This document shows positions 6,585-14,341 of a DNA stretch of 14,874 nt, piece after piece (position 1 is the stretch's first letter; each line of letters begins with the position of its first letter). The stretch is taken from positions 1 to 14,874 of the forward strand of contig DASPKX010000168.1 in the NCBI GenBank assembly GCA_035627835.1, in the 5' to 3' direction. A program made the translations under genes and the position numbers. The notes under the pieces are model-generated. The model made no database searches. It saw nothing but the letters and a program-made list of their open reading frames with translations, and was not told the DNA's origin. This DNA comes from DASPKX01 sp035627835 (GTDB lineage Bacteria; Verrucomicrobiota; Verrucomicrobiia; Limisphaerales; SXQI01).

Positions 6585-7229
6585 CTAAACGGGGGGCAAC
6601 GCTGCGAGGTACTTGCGGCATTCCGCGGCGAGATCCTGCGCATTAAGAATAGCCGACACGACGCAAATACGGCGCGCGCCTGCGGCAACGACATCAGGGA
6701 GAGTGCGGAGGTTGATTCCACCAATCGCAAACCATGGAATGGAGACATTCGCGGCCGCCCAGCGAACATACTCAAGCGTGACCGGACGCGCCGTTGGCTT
6801 GGTCCCAGTGGCGTAGATTGGGCCGATGGCGATGTAGGCGGGCTCGGCTTTCACGGCGCGGGCCGCTTGCTCCGGCGCGTGTGTGCTTAAACCGAGGCCG
6901 AGGCTGGGGTTTGGGCCAACGACATTTGATGCATGTTCGTGGCCCGCATCGAAGAAGTCCTCCTGGCCGAGGTGGCAGAGGGAGGCGCCCACTTCGCGCG
7001 CGACATCCGGGTAATCGTTCACAACGAAGTGAACGCCAGCCGCGCGGCAGATGGGCGAGAGTTCACGAGCAACTGCGGCGACTTTGTCCTTAGGCCAATC
7101 TTTTGCTCGAAGCTGGATAAGATCGGAGCCGCCTGCGCAAAGCTCATGGCATACGTGAACCGGGGATCGGCCGTGCAGGTAGGCCGAATCCACAAAGGTG
7201 TAAAGCCGGCATTCATCGAGCGGCTTCAT
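6585..7229 (-). CDS. thiE: Thiamine-phosphate synthase
   Basis: ThiE joins the pyrimidine (HMP-PP) and the thiazole phosphate to make thiamine monophosphate. The 214-residue TIM-barrel protein shows the family motifs: 'LIQLRAKD' (37-44), 'VNDYPDVA' (70-77) with the Mg-binding Asp, 'HLGQED' (86-91), 'LGLSTH' (112-117), 'YIAIGPIYATGTK' (132-144) with the phosphate-binding GxxxxTxTK region, 'FAIGGI' (167-172) and 'VVSAI' (190-194). It begins 18 bases after accC stops, too little space for its own promoter or a TPP riboswitch, so it is probably read from the accBC transcript. No other thiamine gene is in view. Confidence 0.93.
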   Translation of the reverse strand: MKPLDECRLYTFVDSAYLHGRSPVHVCHELCAGGSDLIQLRAKDWPKDKVAAVARELSPICRAAGVHFVVNDYPDVAREVGASLCHLGQEDFFDAGHEHASNVVGPNPSLGLGLSTHAPEQAARAVKAEPAYIAIGPIYATGTKPTARPVTLEYVRWAAANVSIPWFAIGGINLRTLPDVVAAGARRICVVSAILNAQDLAAECRKYLAALPPV

Positions 7230-7247
7230 CGGGCTGGTCTTGGACAG

Positions 7248-8624
7248 CTACGCCTTCTCCTCGATTAACTCGCGGCGAGCGCCGCCGAGGAGTTGCTCGA
7301 TGAAGTTAGTGGAGTAAACGCCGCGACGGAAATTCGGATCCTGCAGAATCGCTTGCTCGAACGGGATCGTCGTCTTAACGCCGCTGATGATGTATTCACC
7401 GAGCGCGCGGCTCATCTTGTCCATCGCTTCACGACGGTCCTTGCCGTAAGTGATCAACTTCGAGATGAGCGAGTCGTAGTGCGGCGGAATCGGGTAGCCC
7501 GCGTAGGCATGGCTGTCCACGCGCACACCGCGCCCCCCGGGGGCGTAATACATCTCGATGCGGCCGGGCGACGGACGGAAGTCATCGAATGGATCTTCGG
7601 CATTCACGCGGCATTCGATGGCGTGGCCCTTAAATGTGATGTCCCCGAGCTTCAGCGGTTCGCCCAAGGCGATGAGAATCTGCTGCTTAACGAGATCGAT
7701 GCCGGTGACTTCTTCCGTGATGGGGTGCTCGACCTGGATGCGTTTGTTCACTTCCAGGAAGTAGAAGTTGCCGTTGTCATCGACGATAAATTCGACCGTG
7801 CCGGCGTTGGTGTAATGGGCCATTTCCGCGAGGCGGACGGCAGCTTTGCCCATCTTCTTGCGGAGGTCTTTGAACCTGTTCTCGATGAGGGGCGATGGCG
7901 TTTCTTCGAGAATCTTCTGATTGCGGCGTTGAATGGAGCAATCGCGCTCGCCAAGGTGGAAGATATTCCCCTTGTTGTCCCCTAGAATCTGGAACTCGAT
8001 GTGGTGGGGGTTCTCGATGAACTTCTCGATATAAACTTGCGAGTTGCCAAAGGCCTTCTCCGCCTCAGTGCGCGCGGTGTGGTAGCCCTTAACCAGCGAA
8101 ATATCATTGTGGGCAACACGCATGCCGCGCCCACCGCCACCCGCGATCGCTTTGATCATGACGGGATAACCGATGCGCTTGGCGACTGCGATCGCCTCTT
8201 TTTCATCCTGCACCGTGCCTTCGGATCCAGGGGGGATCGGCACGCCGGCTTTCTTGGCCAGCGCGCGGCTGATGGCTTTATCTTCCAGCGCGTTCATGGC
8301 GCGGGAGCTGGGGCCGATGAAGCGAATGTTGCAATTCTCGCAAACGTCCGCGAAGTGGGCGTTCTCGGAAAGGAATCCGTAGCCAGGGTGAATGGCATCG
8401 ACGTCAGCGATCTCAGCGGCGCTGATGATGCGGTCAATGCGGAGGTAGCTCTCGTTGCTGGGAGCTTTGCCGATGCAGATGGCTTCGTCCGCCATTTGCA
8501 CGTGCATGGAGTTGATGTCGGCCTCCGAATAAACGGCGACCGTGCGGATATTCAGCTCCTTGCAAGCGCGGATGACCCGCACGGCAATCTCACCGCGGTT
8601 CGCGACCAGAACTTTTTCGAACAT
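7248..8624 (-). CDS. accC: Acetyl-CoA carboxylase, biotin carboxylase subunit
   Basis: AccC carboxylates the biotin on AccB using ATP and bicarbonate, the first half-reaction of acetyl-CoA carboxylase. The 458-residue protein has the full ATP-grasp layout: 'VLVANRGEIAVRVIRA' (5-20), 'HPGYGFLSEN' (79-88), K116, the glycine loop 'KAIAGGGGRGMR' (158-169) with K158, 'HHIEFQ' (207-212), K237 in 'RRNQK', the catalytic 'LEVNKRIQVEHP' (290-301) with E291, N293 and R295, and R339 in 'IECRVNAEDP'. One oddity is Lys294, where most family members have Thr between the catalytic Asn and Arg; the codon reads clearly as AAA. It lies 26 bases after accB, the usual order. Confidence 0.96.
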   Translation of the reverse strand: MFEKVLVANRGEIAVRVIRACKELNIRTVAVYSEADINSMHVQMADEAICIGKAPSNESYLRIDRIISAAEIADVDAIHPGYGFLSENAHFADVCENCNIRFIGPSSRAMNALEDKAISRALAKKAGVPIPPGSEGTVQDEKEAIAVAKRIGYPVMIKAIAGGGGRGMRVAHNDISLVKGYHTARTEAEKAFGNSQVYIEKFIENPHHIEFQILGDNKGNIFHLGERDCSIQRRNQKILEETPSPLIENRFKDLRKKMGKAAVRLAEMAHYTNAGTVEFIVDDNGNFYFLEVNKRIQVEHPITEEVTGIDLVKQQILIALGEPLKLGDITFKGHAIECRVNAEDPFDDFRPSPGRIEMYYAPGGRGVRVDSHAYAGYPIPPHYDSLISKLITYGKDRREAMDKMSRALGEYIISGVKTTIPFEQAILQDPNFRRGVYSTNFIEQLLGGARRELIEEKA

Positions 8625-8650
8625 TTCCCTGGGAGGTTGGGTTAGCCGCT

Positions 8651-9124
8651 TTAGAGCGGACGGACTTTGTAGAGGACCTGGCCGAACTCGACCGGCTTGG
8701 CGTTCTCGACCATGACTTGAGTAATGACGCCGCGGACCTCGGCCTTGATCTCGTTCATCACTTTCATCGCTTCAATGATGCACACAACCATGTCCGGATT
8801 CACCTCGGAGCCAACCTCGACATAGGAGGAGGCTTCCGGCGAAGGCGACCGGTAGAACGTGCCGACCATGGGCGATTTGATTTCGATGTCCGTGCTCGTG
8901 GCCGGAGCTGGAGCGGCGGCGGGCTGAGGCGCCTGGGCGTGCCCCATGGGGGGGAGCACTTGGGTGTGGATGGGCATGGGCATCATCGTGCCCTCGTCGG
9001 AATATTGGTGGATTCCGTTGCCCCGTTTTAACTTTATTTTGAAATCCTGCCGTTCGAGTTCGAACTCCGAGATGGCGTTTTTCTTCATCAAATCGATGAC
9101 CGCTTTGATGTCTTTTAGATCCAT
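8651..9124 (-). CDS. accB: Acetyl-CoA carboxylase biotin carboxyl carrier protein
   Basis: AccB carries the biotin that shuttles CO2 between AccC and the carboxyltransferase in fatty-acid synthesis. In this 157-residue protein the N-terminal helical part (1-40, MDLKDIKAVIDLMKKN) is followed by a Pro/Ala-rich linker (about 50-78) and the biotinyl domain (about 80-157). 'EAMKVMNEIKAE' holds the biotinylated Lys121. 'KSPMVGTFYRSPSPEA' carries the thumb region typical of AccB. The start is secured by a strong AGGAGGGG sequence (9128-9135) just before ATG 9124, unusual in this window, where most genes show weak ribosome-binding sites. It leads the accB-accC-thiE-rsmD run. Confidence 0.96.
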   Translation of the reverse strand: MDLKDIKAVIDLMKKNAISEFELERQDFKIKLKRGNGIHQYSDEGTMMPMPIHTQVLPPMGHAQAPQPAAAPAPATSTDIEIKSPMVGTFYRSPSPEASSYVEVGSEVNPDMVVCIIEAMKVMNEIKAEVRGVITQVMVENAKPVEFGQVLYKVRPL

Positions 9125-9185
9125 AGTCCCCTCCTACAGGCGGAGTTATTCGAACGTGCCGCGTTAAATTCGCTGTTCATTAAGC

Positions 9186-9216
9186 AAAAAAGCAGCGCCG
9201 AAACCTCGACTCTGCT
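9186..9216 (-). terminator. Terminator-like hairpin in the accB leader (possible attenuator)
   Basis: On the minus strand AGCAG (9216-9212) pairs with CTGCT (9195-9191). After one A-G mismatch, GTCGA pairs with TCGGC (one G-T pair) around a GGTT loop, and five further T's follow the stem (9190-9186). This is a good intrinsic-terminator shape. It lies 62 bases before the accB ATG. It could end the transcript of the O-antigen ligase-like gene, or act as an attenuator for accB if the promoter at 9246-9273 is real. Confidence 0.6.
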
Positions 9217-9245
9217 CAATACCGATAACCAAGTAAGGACGCCGC

Positions 9246-9273
9246 AAGGTAACAATGAGGCAAATTCCGTCAA
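9246..9273 (-). promoter_or_regulatory. Candidate promoter upstream of accB
   Basis: On the minus strand, TTGACG (9268-9273; 5 of 6 to the -35 consensus) is followed after 16 bases by TACCTT (9246-9251; T, A and final T match the -10). It lies in the 243-base gap between the ligase-like gene and accB. A start near 9239 would give a leader of about 115 bases that includes the hairpin at 9191-9216. The -10 is weak. Confidence 0.32.
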
Positions 9274-9367
9274 GAAAAGTTTCGAAGGGCTGCATTCCGG
9301 GGGTCGGGCAAGCGATTTTCGCGTAAAATGAAGAAAGCGTTATCGTTATCGACGTTTTAAGATGCCC

Positions 9368-10690
9368 TTACGAAGGTTTACCAGCCTCCCCGCGTTGCTC
9401 GCAGCCATGCAGGCCAAGACCCCAACCCATCAACAGGAATGCGGTCCATGAAAGGGCGGGGATGTAAAGACCGAACTCGACCATGGACTGGGCTGAGAAG
9501 CCTAAAATGCCAAGGAAAACGAGAAACGGCAGGGTTTCGGTAGTTTTACGATAAAGTAGAACCAGAAAGGTTCCCATCATCGCTAAATAGAGGATGAAAC
9601 CAGGAAATCCTGAGTCTGAGGCTTGCTCTAGATAATCGTTGTGCACAAGGCGAGCCATCTCGGCATCGGGCGGCTTAATTTCCGCAAAAGGCTTTTGAAA
9701 AGTGCCGGGGCCAGTGCCAAAGAGGGGGTGCTTGAGAGCGGTTTGCCAGGCTGCTTGCCAGTAGATTACTCGGGCGGAGGCGCTGGTGGCCCCCTTGGCG
9801 AAGTAGGCCTGAAAGCGCACTGCGAACACTGCTAGACCGGCAATCAGAACGATTCCGGCGATTAGATAACGATAACGCGCTATCTCAGGCAATTTAAGGC
9901 ATCCAACAGCAGCGACGCCGAGGGCGATGAGCCAACCGGCCTTGGAACCGCTCCAGTAGAGGCATGCTACAGCGCCGTAGGCGAAGAGGCCGACCACGAC
10001 CGCGCGGGCAATGCGTTGCCAGGAAGCAGTCATTTGCCAGAGTTTGTAAGTCAGAGCGGGGAGGAGCAGGAGGAGGGCGCCGGCGAGGGCGTTCGGATAG
10101 GCCATGGTGCCGAAGACGCGGTTGCTGGCGATGCGTTTAAGATAATCGGGGGGCATCTCCTGCCAGTTGGGCTGGGCGTAAATCATCTTGCGCATGGCTT
10201 CCAAGCCGCCGTTATGCTGCTCGAAGCCAGTCCAGAGCATGTAGGTGAAGGCGACGATGAGCGGAACCCAGAGGCCCTTCAGGTTCGGACAGCGCGCGAG
10301 GGAGGCGTACCCCATGTAGAAGGCAAAGGTCACCACGACGAAGTGGTAAAGAGTGATGCGGGTGAGGTCGGGGGCAACGCTATTGGTGGCGGCGATTTTC
10401 TGCCATACGAGCCAAGCCACCGGGAGCCACAGAAACCATGGGCCTTTAATGAATTGCCGACCCTGAAGCGGGATGGAGAGCAGAATCGCGGCGAGCACGA
10501 ACGGAATGGCGAACTTCACCGGCCAGGCGACGAAGAGGAATTCAGCAAACCCGTTCGGCGGCTGGATCATTTTGTCCAAAATGACGGGGTTGCCGAACTT
10601 CAGGAACGACATCCCCAGCCAAATCCCAACCACCCAAGGTAGCCAACGGGCCGCCCAGGAGGAACGTGGTGCGGGTGCCGGGGAGGTCAT
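9368..10690 (-). CDS. O-antigen ligase/Wzy-family polytopic membrane protein
   Basis: ATG 10690 is chosen because AGAAGG (10700-10705) lies 9 bases before it; an upstream start at 10747 would add a basic tail with no such site. The 440-residue product has about ten hydrophobic spans and the Wzy_C/WaaL signature. 'VFGTMAYPNALAG' (about 192-204) is followed by a large loop with 'ARVIYWQAAWQTALKHPLFGTGPGTF' features (about 306-331; Arg and Trp) and 'HNDYLEQASDSGFPGF' (about 350-365), where the His is the key residue in characterised ligases. Members transfer undecaprenyl-linked glycan to lipid A core, to protein, or polymerise repeat units. Which of these applies cannot be told, and no glycosyltransferases are adjacent. 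Confidence 0.85.
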   Translation of the reverse strand: MTSPAPAPRSSWAARWLPWVVGIWLGMSFLKFGNPVILDKMIQPPNGFAEFLFVAWPVKFAIPFVLAAILLSIPLQGRQFIKGPWFLWLPVAWLVWQKIAATNSVAPDLTRITLYHFVVVTFAFYMGYASLARCPNLKGLWVPLIVAFTYMLWTGFEQHNGGLEAMRKMIYAQPNWQEMPPDYLKRIASNRVFGTMAYPNALAGALLLLLPALTYKLWQMTASWQRIARAVVVGLFAYGAVACLYWSGSKAGWLIALGVAAVGCLKLPEIARYRYLIAGIVLIAGLAVFAVRFQAYFAKGATSASARVIYWQAAWQTALKHPLFGTGPGTFQKPFAEIKPPDAEMARLVHNDYLEQASDSGFPGFILYLAMMGTFLVLLYRKTTETLPFLVFLGILGFSAQSMVEFGLYIPALSWTAFLLMGWGLGLHGCEQRGEAGKPS

Positions 10691-11011
10691 GACGGGCATC
10701 CTTCTGGACGGCGTGATGCGGATGTAGCGGCTAGTTCGCGGACCCATATTGGGATTGATGCCGCACCTACGGCGCTCCCCTCGTAGGGCGGAGGCGTTAC
10801 TACAAATATGTCGCCCCGCTGGGGCTTCCGGGGAGGCTCAGATGTGCGCGCTACTAAGCGCAGAGCTTTCTCTGGATCCCCCTGCCGTTCAGCCCCGGAG
10901 GGGTTAAACAGAGTAGCCCACGGGCAAGCGCAGCGCAGCCCGTGGGTAATCCCGCCCCGACGGCCCCAGCCTCCGTAGGAGGCGCACAATCGTTTCGCCC
11001 CTCTCATGCCG
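10691..11011. repeat. Intergenic hairpin cluster (five GC-rich stem-loops)
   Basis: This 321-base gap between holB and the ligase-like gene shows no convincing gene. It holds five inverted repeats: CCTACG/CGTAGG (10766-10771/10782-10787); GCCCC/GGGGC (10813-10817/10821-10825); AGCCCC/GGGGTT (10891-10896/10900-10905, one G-T pair); CCCACGGGC/GCCCGTGGG (10917-10925/10938-10946, perfect 9 bp); GCCTCC/GGAGGC (10969-10974/10978-10983, perfect). None has a T-run, so they are not intrinsic terminators. The style, with short GC hairpins separated by phrases such as 'ACAAATATGTCG' and 'GGGTAATCCCGCCCCGACGG', resembles dispersed intergenic repeats seen in Verrucomicrobia and Planctomycetes. That link is from memory of such genomes and is not proven here. 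Confidence 0.6.
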
Positions 11012-12043
11012 TTACAACTTTAGCTTCAGGAATGTCACTTCAAGGGCGAGGGCTTCCTGCACGTTGGTGTGCAGGAGGCGTTGGGCGCCTTCAAGCGTTG
11101 AAAGGTTCTGCATGGCTTCCTCTGGTGTGATCTGCTCGCCGATGGAGCGAGTGATTTGCTCGAGCTGCGGGAATGCCAGGGATTCGGAACCAAGACGGAG
11201 GGCGGTTATCCAAATGTCTCGGAACCAGGTCTGGAGCAGCTTCAGGGCTTCAGCGCGTTGGGCGCGATACTCAGCTTCGGTGGCGGCGCTGAGTTCATCC
11301 TCCCACTTTTCCCGGAGCTTGGGATCGACGTCGTCGTAGCGGTTCAACGGGGAGCGGGCGCTCGCGTCCTTCTCGGCGGTCTCTTTGGCGGCGGCCAGGC
11401 GGTTGAGGAAGAGGCCGAGAAGCTTGTAGCGGTTGATGAGGCCTCCTTCGCGCTGTGCGGCCTGGTGGCTGAATTCGTTAAGCCATTCAAGCTCGTGGGC
11501 GGAAGCGCCGATCCCCTCCCCTGCGAAGTTCAGGCGCAGGCAACGGGAGAGAATCGTCTCGAGAATGCGCGACGGTTCGGTGCTCAACAGGATCAAAATG
11601 GAACTGGCGGGAGGCTCTTCGAGCGTTTTAAGAAACGCATTGGCGGCCTGCACGTTCAATCGATCCGTTCCGACGATCACCCCTGCTTTGTGCCGAGCCT
11701 CCGTGGGCTTGAGATGCACCGCCTGCAACAACTCGCGCACCTGGTCGATGGTGATGATGCGCGTTTTCGATTCAGGCCGGATCCAGTGGATGTCCGGGTG
11801 CATGCATTCATCGATTTTCCGGCAGGAATTGCATTGATCGCAGGAATCGAGGCCCGTCCCAATGGCGGATCGCGCGGGAGGATTCTGGCAATTCAACGCC
11901 TTGCTTAGCGTGGCCGCCATGCGCTCGAGTTCGACCATATCACTGCCGGTGAACAAATAAGCATGCCCCAGCCGCCCACGCTCAAGGCTGCGCTGCAGAA
12001 GCTGCACCGTCTGTTGCTGTCTTGGAAACTCGGCAAAAGCCAT
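11012..12043 (-). CDS. holB: DNA polymerase III subunit delta'
   Basis: Delta' is a stator subunit of the clamp-loader that places the sliding clamp on DNA. From ATG 12043 the protein has 343 residues (a TTG two codons earlier is also possible). Four cysteines, C52, C68, C71 and C74, followed by 'HPD' (82-84) match the zinc module of delta'/tau. 'HAYLFTGSDMVELERMA' stands where the P-loop would be but lacks GxxGxGK(T/S), as expected for delta', which does not hydrolyse ATP. 'IDQVRELLQAVHLKP', 'VQAANAFLKTLEEPP' and the 'LSRC' motif (165-168), whose Arg reaches into the neighbouring ATP site, are all present. The C-terminal collar region (about 180-343) is less conserved, as usual. Confidence 0.9.
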   Translation of the reverse strand: MAFAEFPRQQQTVQLLQRSLERGRLGHAYLFTGSDMVELERMAATLSKALNCQNPPARSAIGTGLDSCDQCNSCRKIDECMHPDIHWIRPESKTRIITIDQVRELLQAVHLKPTEARHKAGVIVGTDRLNVQAANAFLKTLEEPPASSILILLSTEPSRILETILSRCLRLNFAGEGIGASAHELEWLNEFSHQAAQREGGLINRYKLLGLFLNRLAAAKETAEKDASARSPLNRYDDVDPKLREKWEDELSAATEAEYRAQRAEALKLLQTWFRDIWITALRLGSESLAFPQLEQITRSIGEQITPEEAMQNLSTLEGAQRLLHTNVQEALALEVTFLKLKL

Positions 12044-12125
12044 TGCCAAAAGAGAATAAGCTCTGAAGACACTTTGAAAATGATTTATGCAGCCATGGAA
12101 GCAGAAACTCGCGCCACCCGGACCA

Positions 12126-12785
12126 CTATAGAGGTTTGCGTCTGGTAATTGTTTTGACCGGCCAGCCGCTCGCTTCGGTGATAAGGGCGACGTGTCTTAG
12201 ATAATCACTTTCAGCAAAGTATGGCACGTGGCGCTCGGTCTTGCGGTCCCAGAGCATCGCTTCTCTTCTTCCGTCAACGTCCTGCACAAGCAGTTCCCAA
12301 TGCCAAACGGTGCTTCGCGCGTGCGGTTCATCCTCATTCGCGACCAGAAGCAGCACCAACGTTCCGGGGCGGAACTCGCGCCTCCAATGCCATCTAAGAA
12401 TCCGCCTCTCCCTCACGATTAACTCCGGGCTTAAAGAGTAGGAATTCGTGTGGAGAGCCCAGAAGCAGGCGCCAAGCAGCGCGAACGCCCCGAAGATCCA
12501 GAGGAGTTCCCAAACAGGGGCTTGCGGCCAAGGCTGATCAGGCCGGAGAAGAACCTTTAGAAAACGCGTCCAGGGTTCGACCCGCAAGGCGCCTTGGGCA
12601 TAAGCATTGTGAACCGTCACAAATAACAATCCCAGCGCGAGGATCATAAATGGCAGAATGCACCCAAGCGGCTCGGGTGGCTGCGAGAGAACTGCGCCTG
12701 TCGGAGTTTTCGTGAGGGTTAACCCGTTCGGCAAGGGCGCTGGATTGTCGTTTGGATACCCCGATGGCTGGTGCGGGTCCGTCAT
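12126..12785 (-). CDS. Two-span membrane protein of unknown function
   Basis: I do not recognise this protein. From ATG 12785 (a TTG at 12800 is possible) it has 219 residues. The N-terminus is Pro/Asn-rich and soluble. Hydrophobic spans lie at about 42-62 (CILPFMILALGLLFVTVHNA) and 93-111 (WELLWIFGAFALLGACFWAL). The remaining 100 residues are soluble and alternate short hydrophobic stretches with charged turns: 'SLSPELIVRERRILRWHWRREF', 'LVLLLVANEDE', 'WHWELLVQDVDGRREAMLW'. Two spans followed by a beta-rich domain recalls bacterial PH-like membrane proteins, but no diagnostic motif supports that. It precedes holB by 82 bases and is divergent from the sigma-factor cassette, so it may share a control region with it. 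Confidence 0.62.
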   Translation of the reverse strand: MTDPHQPSGYPNDNPAPLPNGLTLTKTPTGAVLSQPPEPLGCILPFMILALGLLFVTVHNAYAQGALRVEPWTRFLKVLLRPDQPWPQAPVWELLWIFGAFALLGACFWALHTNSYSLSPELIVRERRILRWHWRREFRPGTLVLLLVANEDEPHARSTVWHWELLVQDVDGRREAMLWDRKTERHVPYFAESDYLRHVALITEASGWPVKTITRRKPL

Positions 12786-12979
12786 TGTCACGCCACGCAA
12801 GCTTAACGCGCAGGCAGCCGAATGCCACGCATTGAATAACCAACCCCGCGCGCTCGCCTCTTTCCGGCGGAAACCGAAGGTCGTATGATCTCGACCTAAG
12901 CCAGCATTTGCCCGGTCAAAATAGTCCGAAGGATTTTAGCATTCAGCGGCGTCTTCTCTTTAAAAGGAACAATGGAATT
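12786..12979. promoter_or_regulatory. Divergent intergenic region driving the sigma cassette
   Basis: These 194 bases separate the divergent membrane protein gene and the STN-like gene, so promoters for both should lie here. On the plus strand, TTGCCC (12908-12913) with an AT-rich stretch around GATTTT (12932-12937), 18 bases on, is a weak housekeeping-type candidate. AAGGA (12964-12968) is a ribosome-binding site for ATG 12980. I could not find a convincing paired GGAAC/GTC-type ECF promoter that would prove autoregulation. Confidence 0.3.
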
Positions 12980-13726
12980 ATGAAGAACTGGGTATGTGCA
13001 GCCGCGATGATGGTGATTTTGGGGACGACGAACGCGCAAGTAAGCCCGCCCGGCAACCCGAACCCGCTACTGTATTACGGTCAACAAGCGGGCGACTTAG
13101 CGAAGCTGCCCCGATTTGATCTGGATTTTGAGGGTGGCACCCCTCAGCAGCTCGTGGAAACAATTCGAGCGCAGATCAAAGTGCTCAATGCGATCATTCC
13201 GCCTGAGCATGCTAATGTGCAGCTTCCTCCCCTGATGATGAAGCAGGTGAACGTCTATGAACTGTTCACTGCGCTCACGGCAGCAAGCCAAAGCACTCAA
13301 ATTATCTACACCGACCAGCACGGCCGAACGAGCGTCGCCAACGCCCGTGCCGAGTCCGGGTTCCGCACTCAAGGAGCGATCACCCCCGAATCGGTGTGGC
13401 ACTTCTTCACAACGCAACCGGCGCAACGCGTCGAAAAGAAGGAATATCGTTTTTACCAGCTCAGCCCATATCTCGGAACATTGACGGTTGAGGACATCAC
13501 GACCGCCATCCAAGCGGGCTGGAAAATGATGGGCGAGACGAACACGCCCGCTCTGAATTTTCATAAAGAAACTAAGCTGCTGATTGCGGTTGGGCGCGCC
13601 GACCAACTTACAATGATCAACTCGGTCCTTGCTGAACTGCCGAAGAACAACGAACAGCCCGCAGGCGCTCAACAGCCCGTCCAAACGCCCTCCGCCCCAA
13701 AGAACCCCCAACCCGCGCCGCTCTAA
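12980..13726 (+). CDS. Exported protein with STN/secretin-N-like regions
   Basis: From ATG 12980 (AAGGA 11 bases upstream) the protein has 248 residues and a signal peptide (MKNWVCAAAMMVILGTTNAQ). The longer frame from 12908 would bury this signal. Residues about 46-112 (FDLDFEGGTPQQLVETIRAQ ... VNVYELFTALTAAS ... IIYTD) have the rhythm of an STN domain: beta strand, helix, strand, 'valine-x-leucine' strand, helix. Residues about 155-222 (YRFYQLSPYLGTLTVEDITT ... NFHKETKLLIAVGRADQLTM) look like a secretin N-type repeat. The C-terminal 27 residues are Pro/Gln-rich. No outer-membrane barrel or secretin channel follows. STN modules in FecA-like receptors pass signals to anti-sigma factors. Only 9 bases separate it from the sigma gene, so a role in the same pathway is likely. 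Family assignment is from pattern only. Confidence 0.65.
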   Translation: MKNWVCAAAMMVILGTTNAQVSPPGNPNPLLYYGQQAGDLAKLPRFDLDFEGGTPQQLVETIRAQIKVLNAIIPPEHANVQLPPLMMKQVNVYELFTALTAASQSTQIIYTDQHGRTSVANARAESGFRTQGAITPESVWHFFTTQPAQRVEKKEYRFYQLSPYLGTLTVEDITTAIQAGWKMMGETNTPALNFHKETKLLIAVGRADQLTMINSVLAELPKNNEQPAGAQQPVQTPSAPKNPQPAPL

Positions 13727-13735
13727 GGGGAGCAG

Positions 13736-14341
13736 ATGATCGGAACCATGGCTGGGGTGAATCTTTCGGAGGACCGCGCAAACGTGCAGGACTCCAGCCA
13801 TGAATGGATCAAGGAACTCACGCGTGGAATGGCTCGAGGCGATGAGCAATGCTTTCGGGAATTCTATGACCGCTACTCGCATCGTCTGCTGGGCTACACG
13901 CTTGCTCTCACAAACGGCAACGCTGCGGATGCGGAGGAATGCGTCCAGCAGACGCTTATTAAAATTGCCGCGAAGGTGCGCCCATTTGAAGCGGAAGGAT
14001 TGTTCTGGGGGTGGTGCGCGAAAGTTGCTCGCAATGTTGTTTTGGATCAGCGTCGCCAGCGGGGACGCTACCTGGGCTTCCTGGAACGGTTCTGGCGCTC
14101 GAAAAACGAACACACAGTACCCTTGCTAGATGAAAACAAGGCTCACATGGCAATCGCAGAAACCGTGCAGGACCTGGATTCGAGCGAGCAACGATTGTTG
14201 CAGATGAAGTATGTGGAAGGATTGTCCGTGAAGGAGATCGCGGAGGCGTTCGGCTCGACGGCGAAAGCCGTCGAGTCGCGGCTGTCACGAGCACGGGCTG
14301 AGTTGAAACGCAGAGCATTGGAGAGGCTGAAGCATGAGTGA
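13736..14341 (+). CDS. ECF-type RNA polymerase sigma factor
   Basis: This 201-residue protein has the two-domain layout of extracytoplasmic-function sigma factors. Region 2 spans about 31-110 (MARGDEQCFREFYDRYSHRL ... ADAEECVQQTLIKI ... FWGWCAKVARNVVLDQRRQR) and contacts the -10 element and core enzyme. Region 4 spans about 144-194 ('SSEQRLLQMKYVEGLSVKEI', 'TAKAVESRLSRARAELKRR') and reads the -35 element. Regions 1.1 and 3 are absent. ATG 13736 follows GGGGAG by 3 bases; an ATG at 13748 is an alternative. Its stop overlaps the next gene by 8 bases, which fits translational coupling with its likely antagonist. The target genes are unknown, and its own operon is a reasonable guess. Confidence 0.92.
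   Translation: MIGTMAGVNLSEDRANVQDSSHEWIKELTRGMARGDEQCFREFYDRYSHRLLGYTLALTNGNAADAEECVQQTLIKIAAKVRPFEAEGLFWGWCAKVARNVVLDQRRQRGRYLGFLERFWRSKNEHTVPLLDENKAHMAIAETVQDLDSSEQRLLQMKYVEGLSVKEIAEAFGSTAKAVESRLSRARAELKRRALERLKHE

Noticed and set aside
7230..7247. TPP riboswitch upstream of thiE
   Set aside because: Only 18 bases separate accC and thiE, far too short, and no thi-box core is visible there.
10687..11007. 106-codon minus-strand open frame over the hairpin cluster
   Set aside because: It simply reads through the inverted repeats; composition is repeat-driven, and no ribosome-binding site or family resemblance is seen.
10740..11011. CRISPR array
   Set aside because: The hairpins differ in sequence, and there is no regular repeat-spacer period or nearby cas gene.
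11156..11908. 250-codon plus-strand open frame opposite holB
   Set aside because: holB motifs (zinc cysteines, LEEPP, SRC) are unmistakable on the minus strand; the antisense frame has no recognisable feature.
13097..14113. 338-codon open frame on the minus strand across the STN-like and sigma genes
   Set aside because: It is antisense to two genes with clear family motifs and good starts, and its translation shows no domain. It is a by-product of GC-rich codon use.
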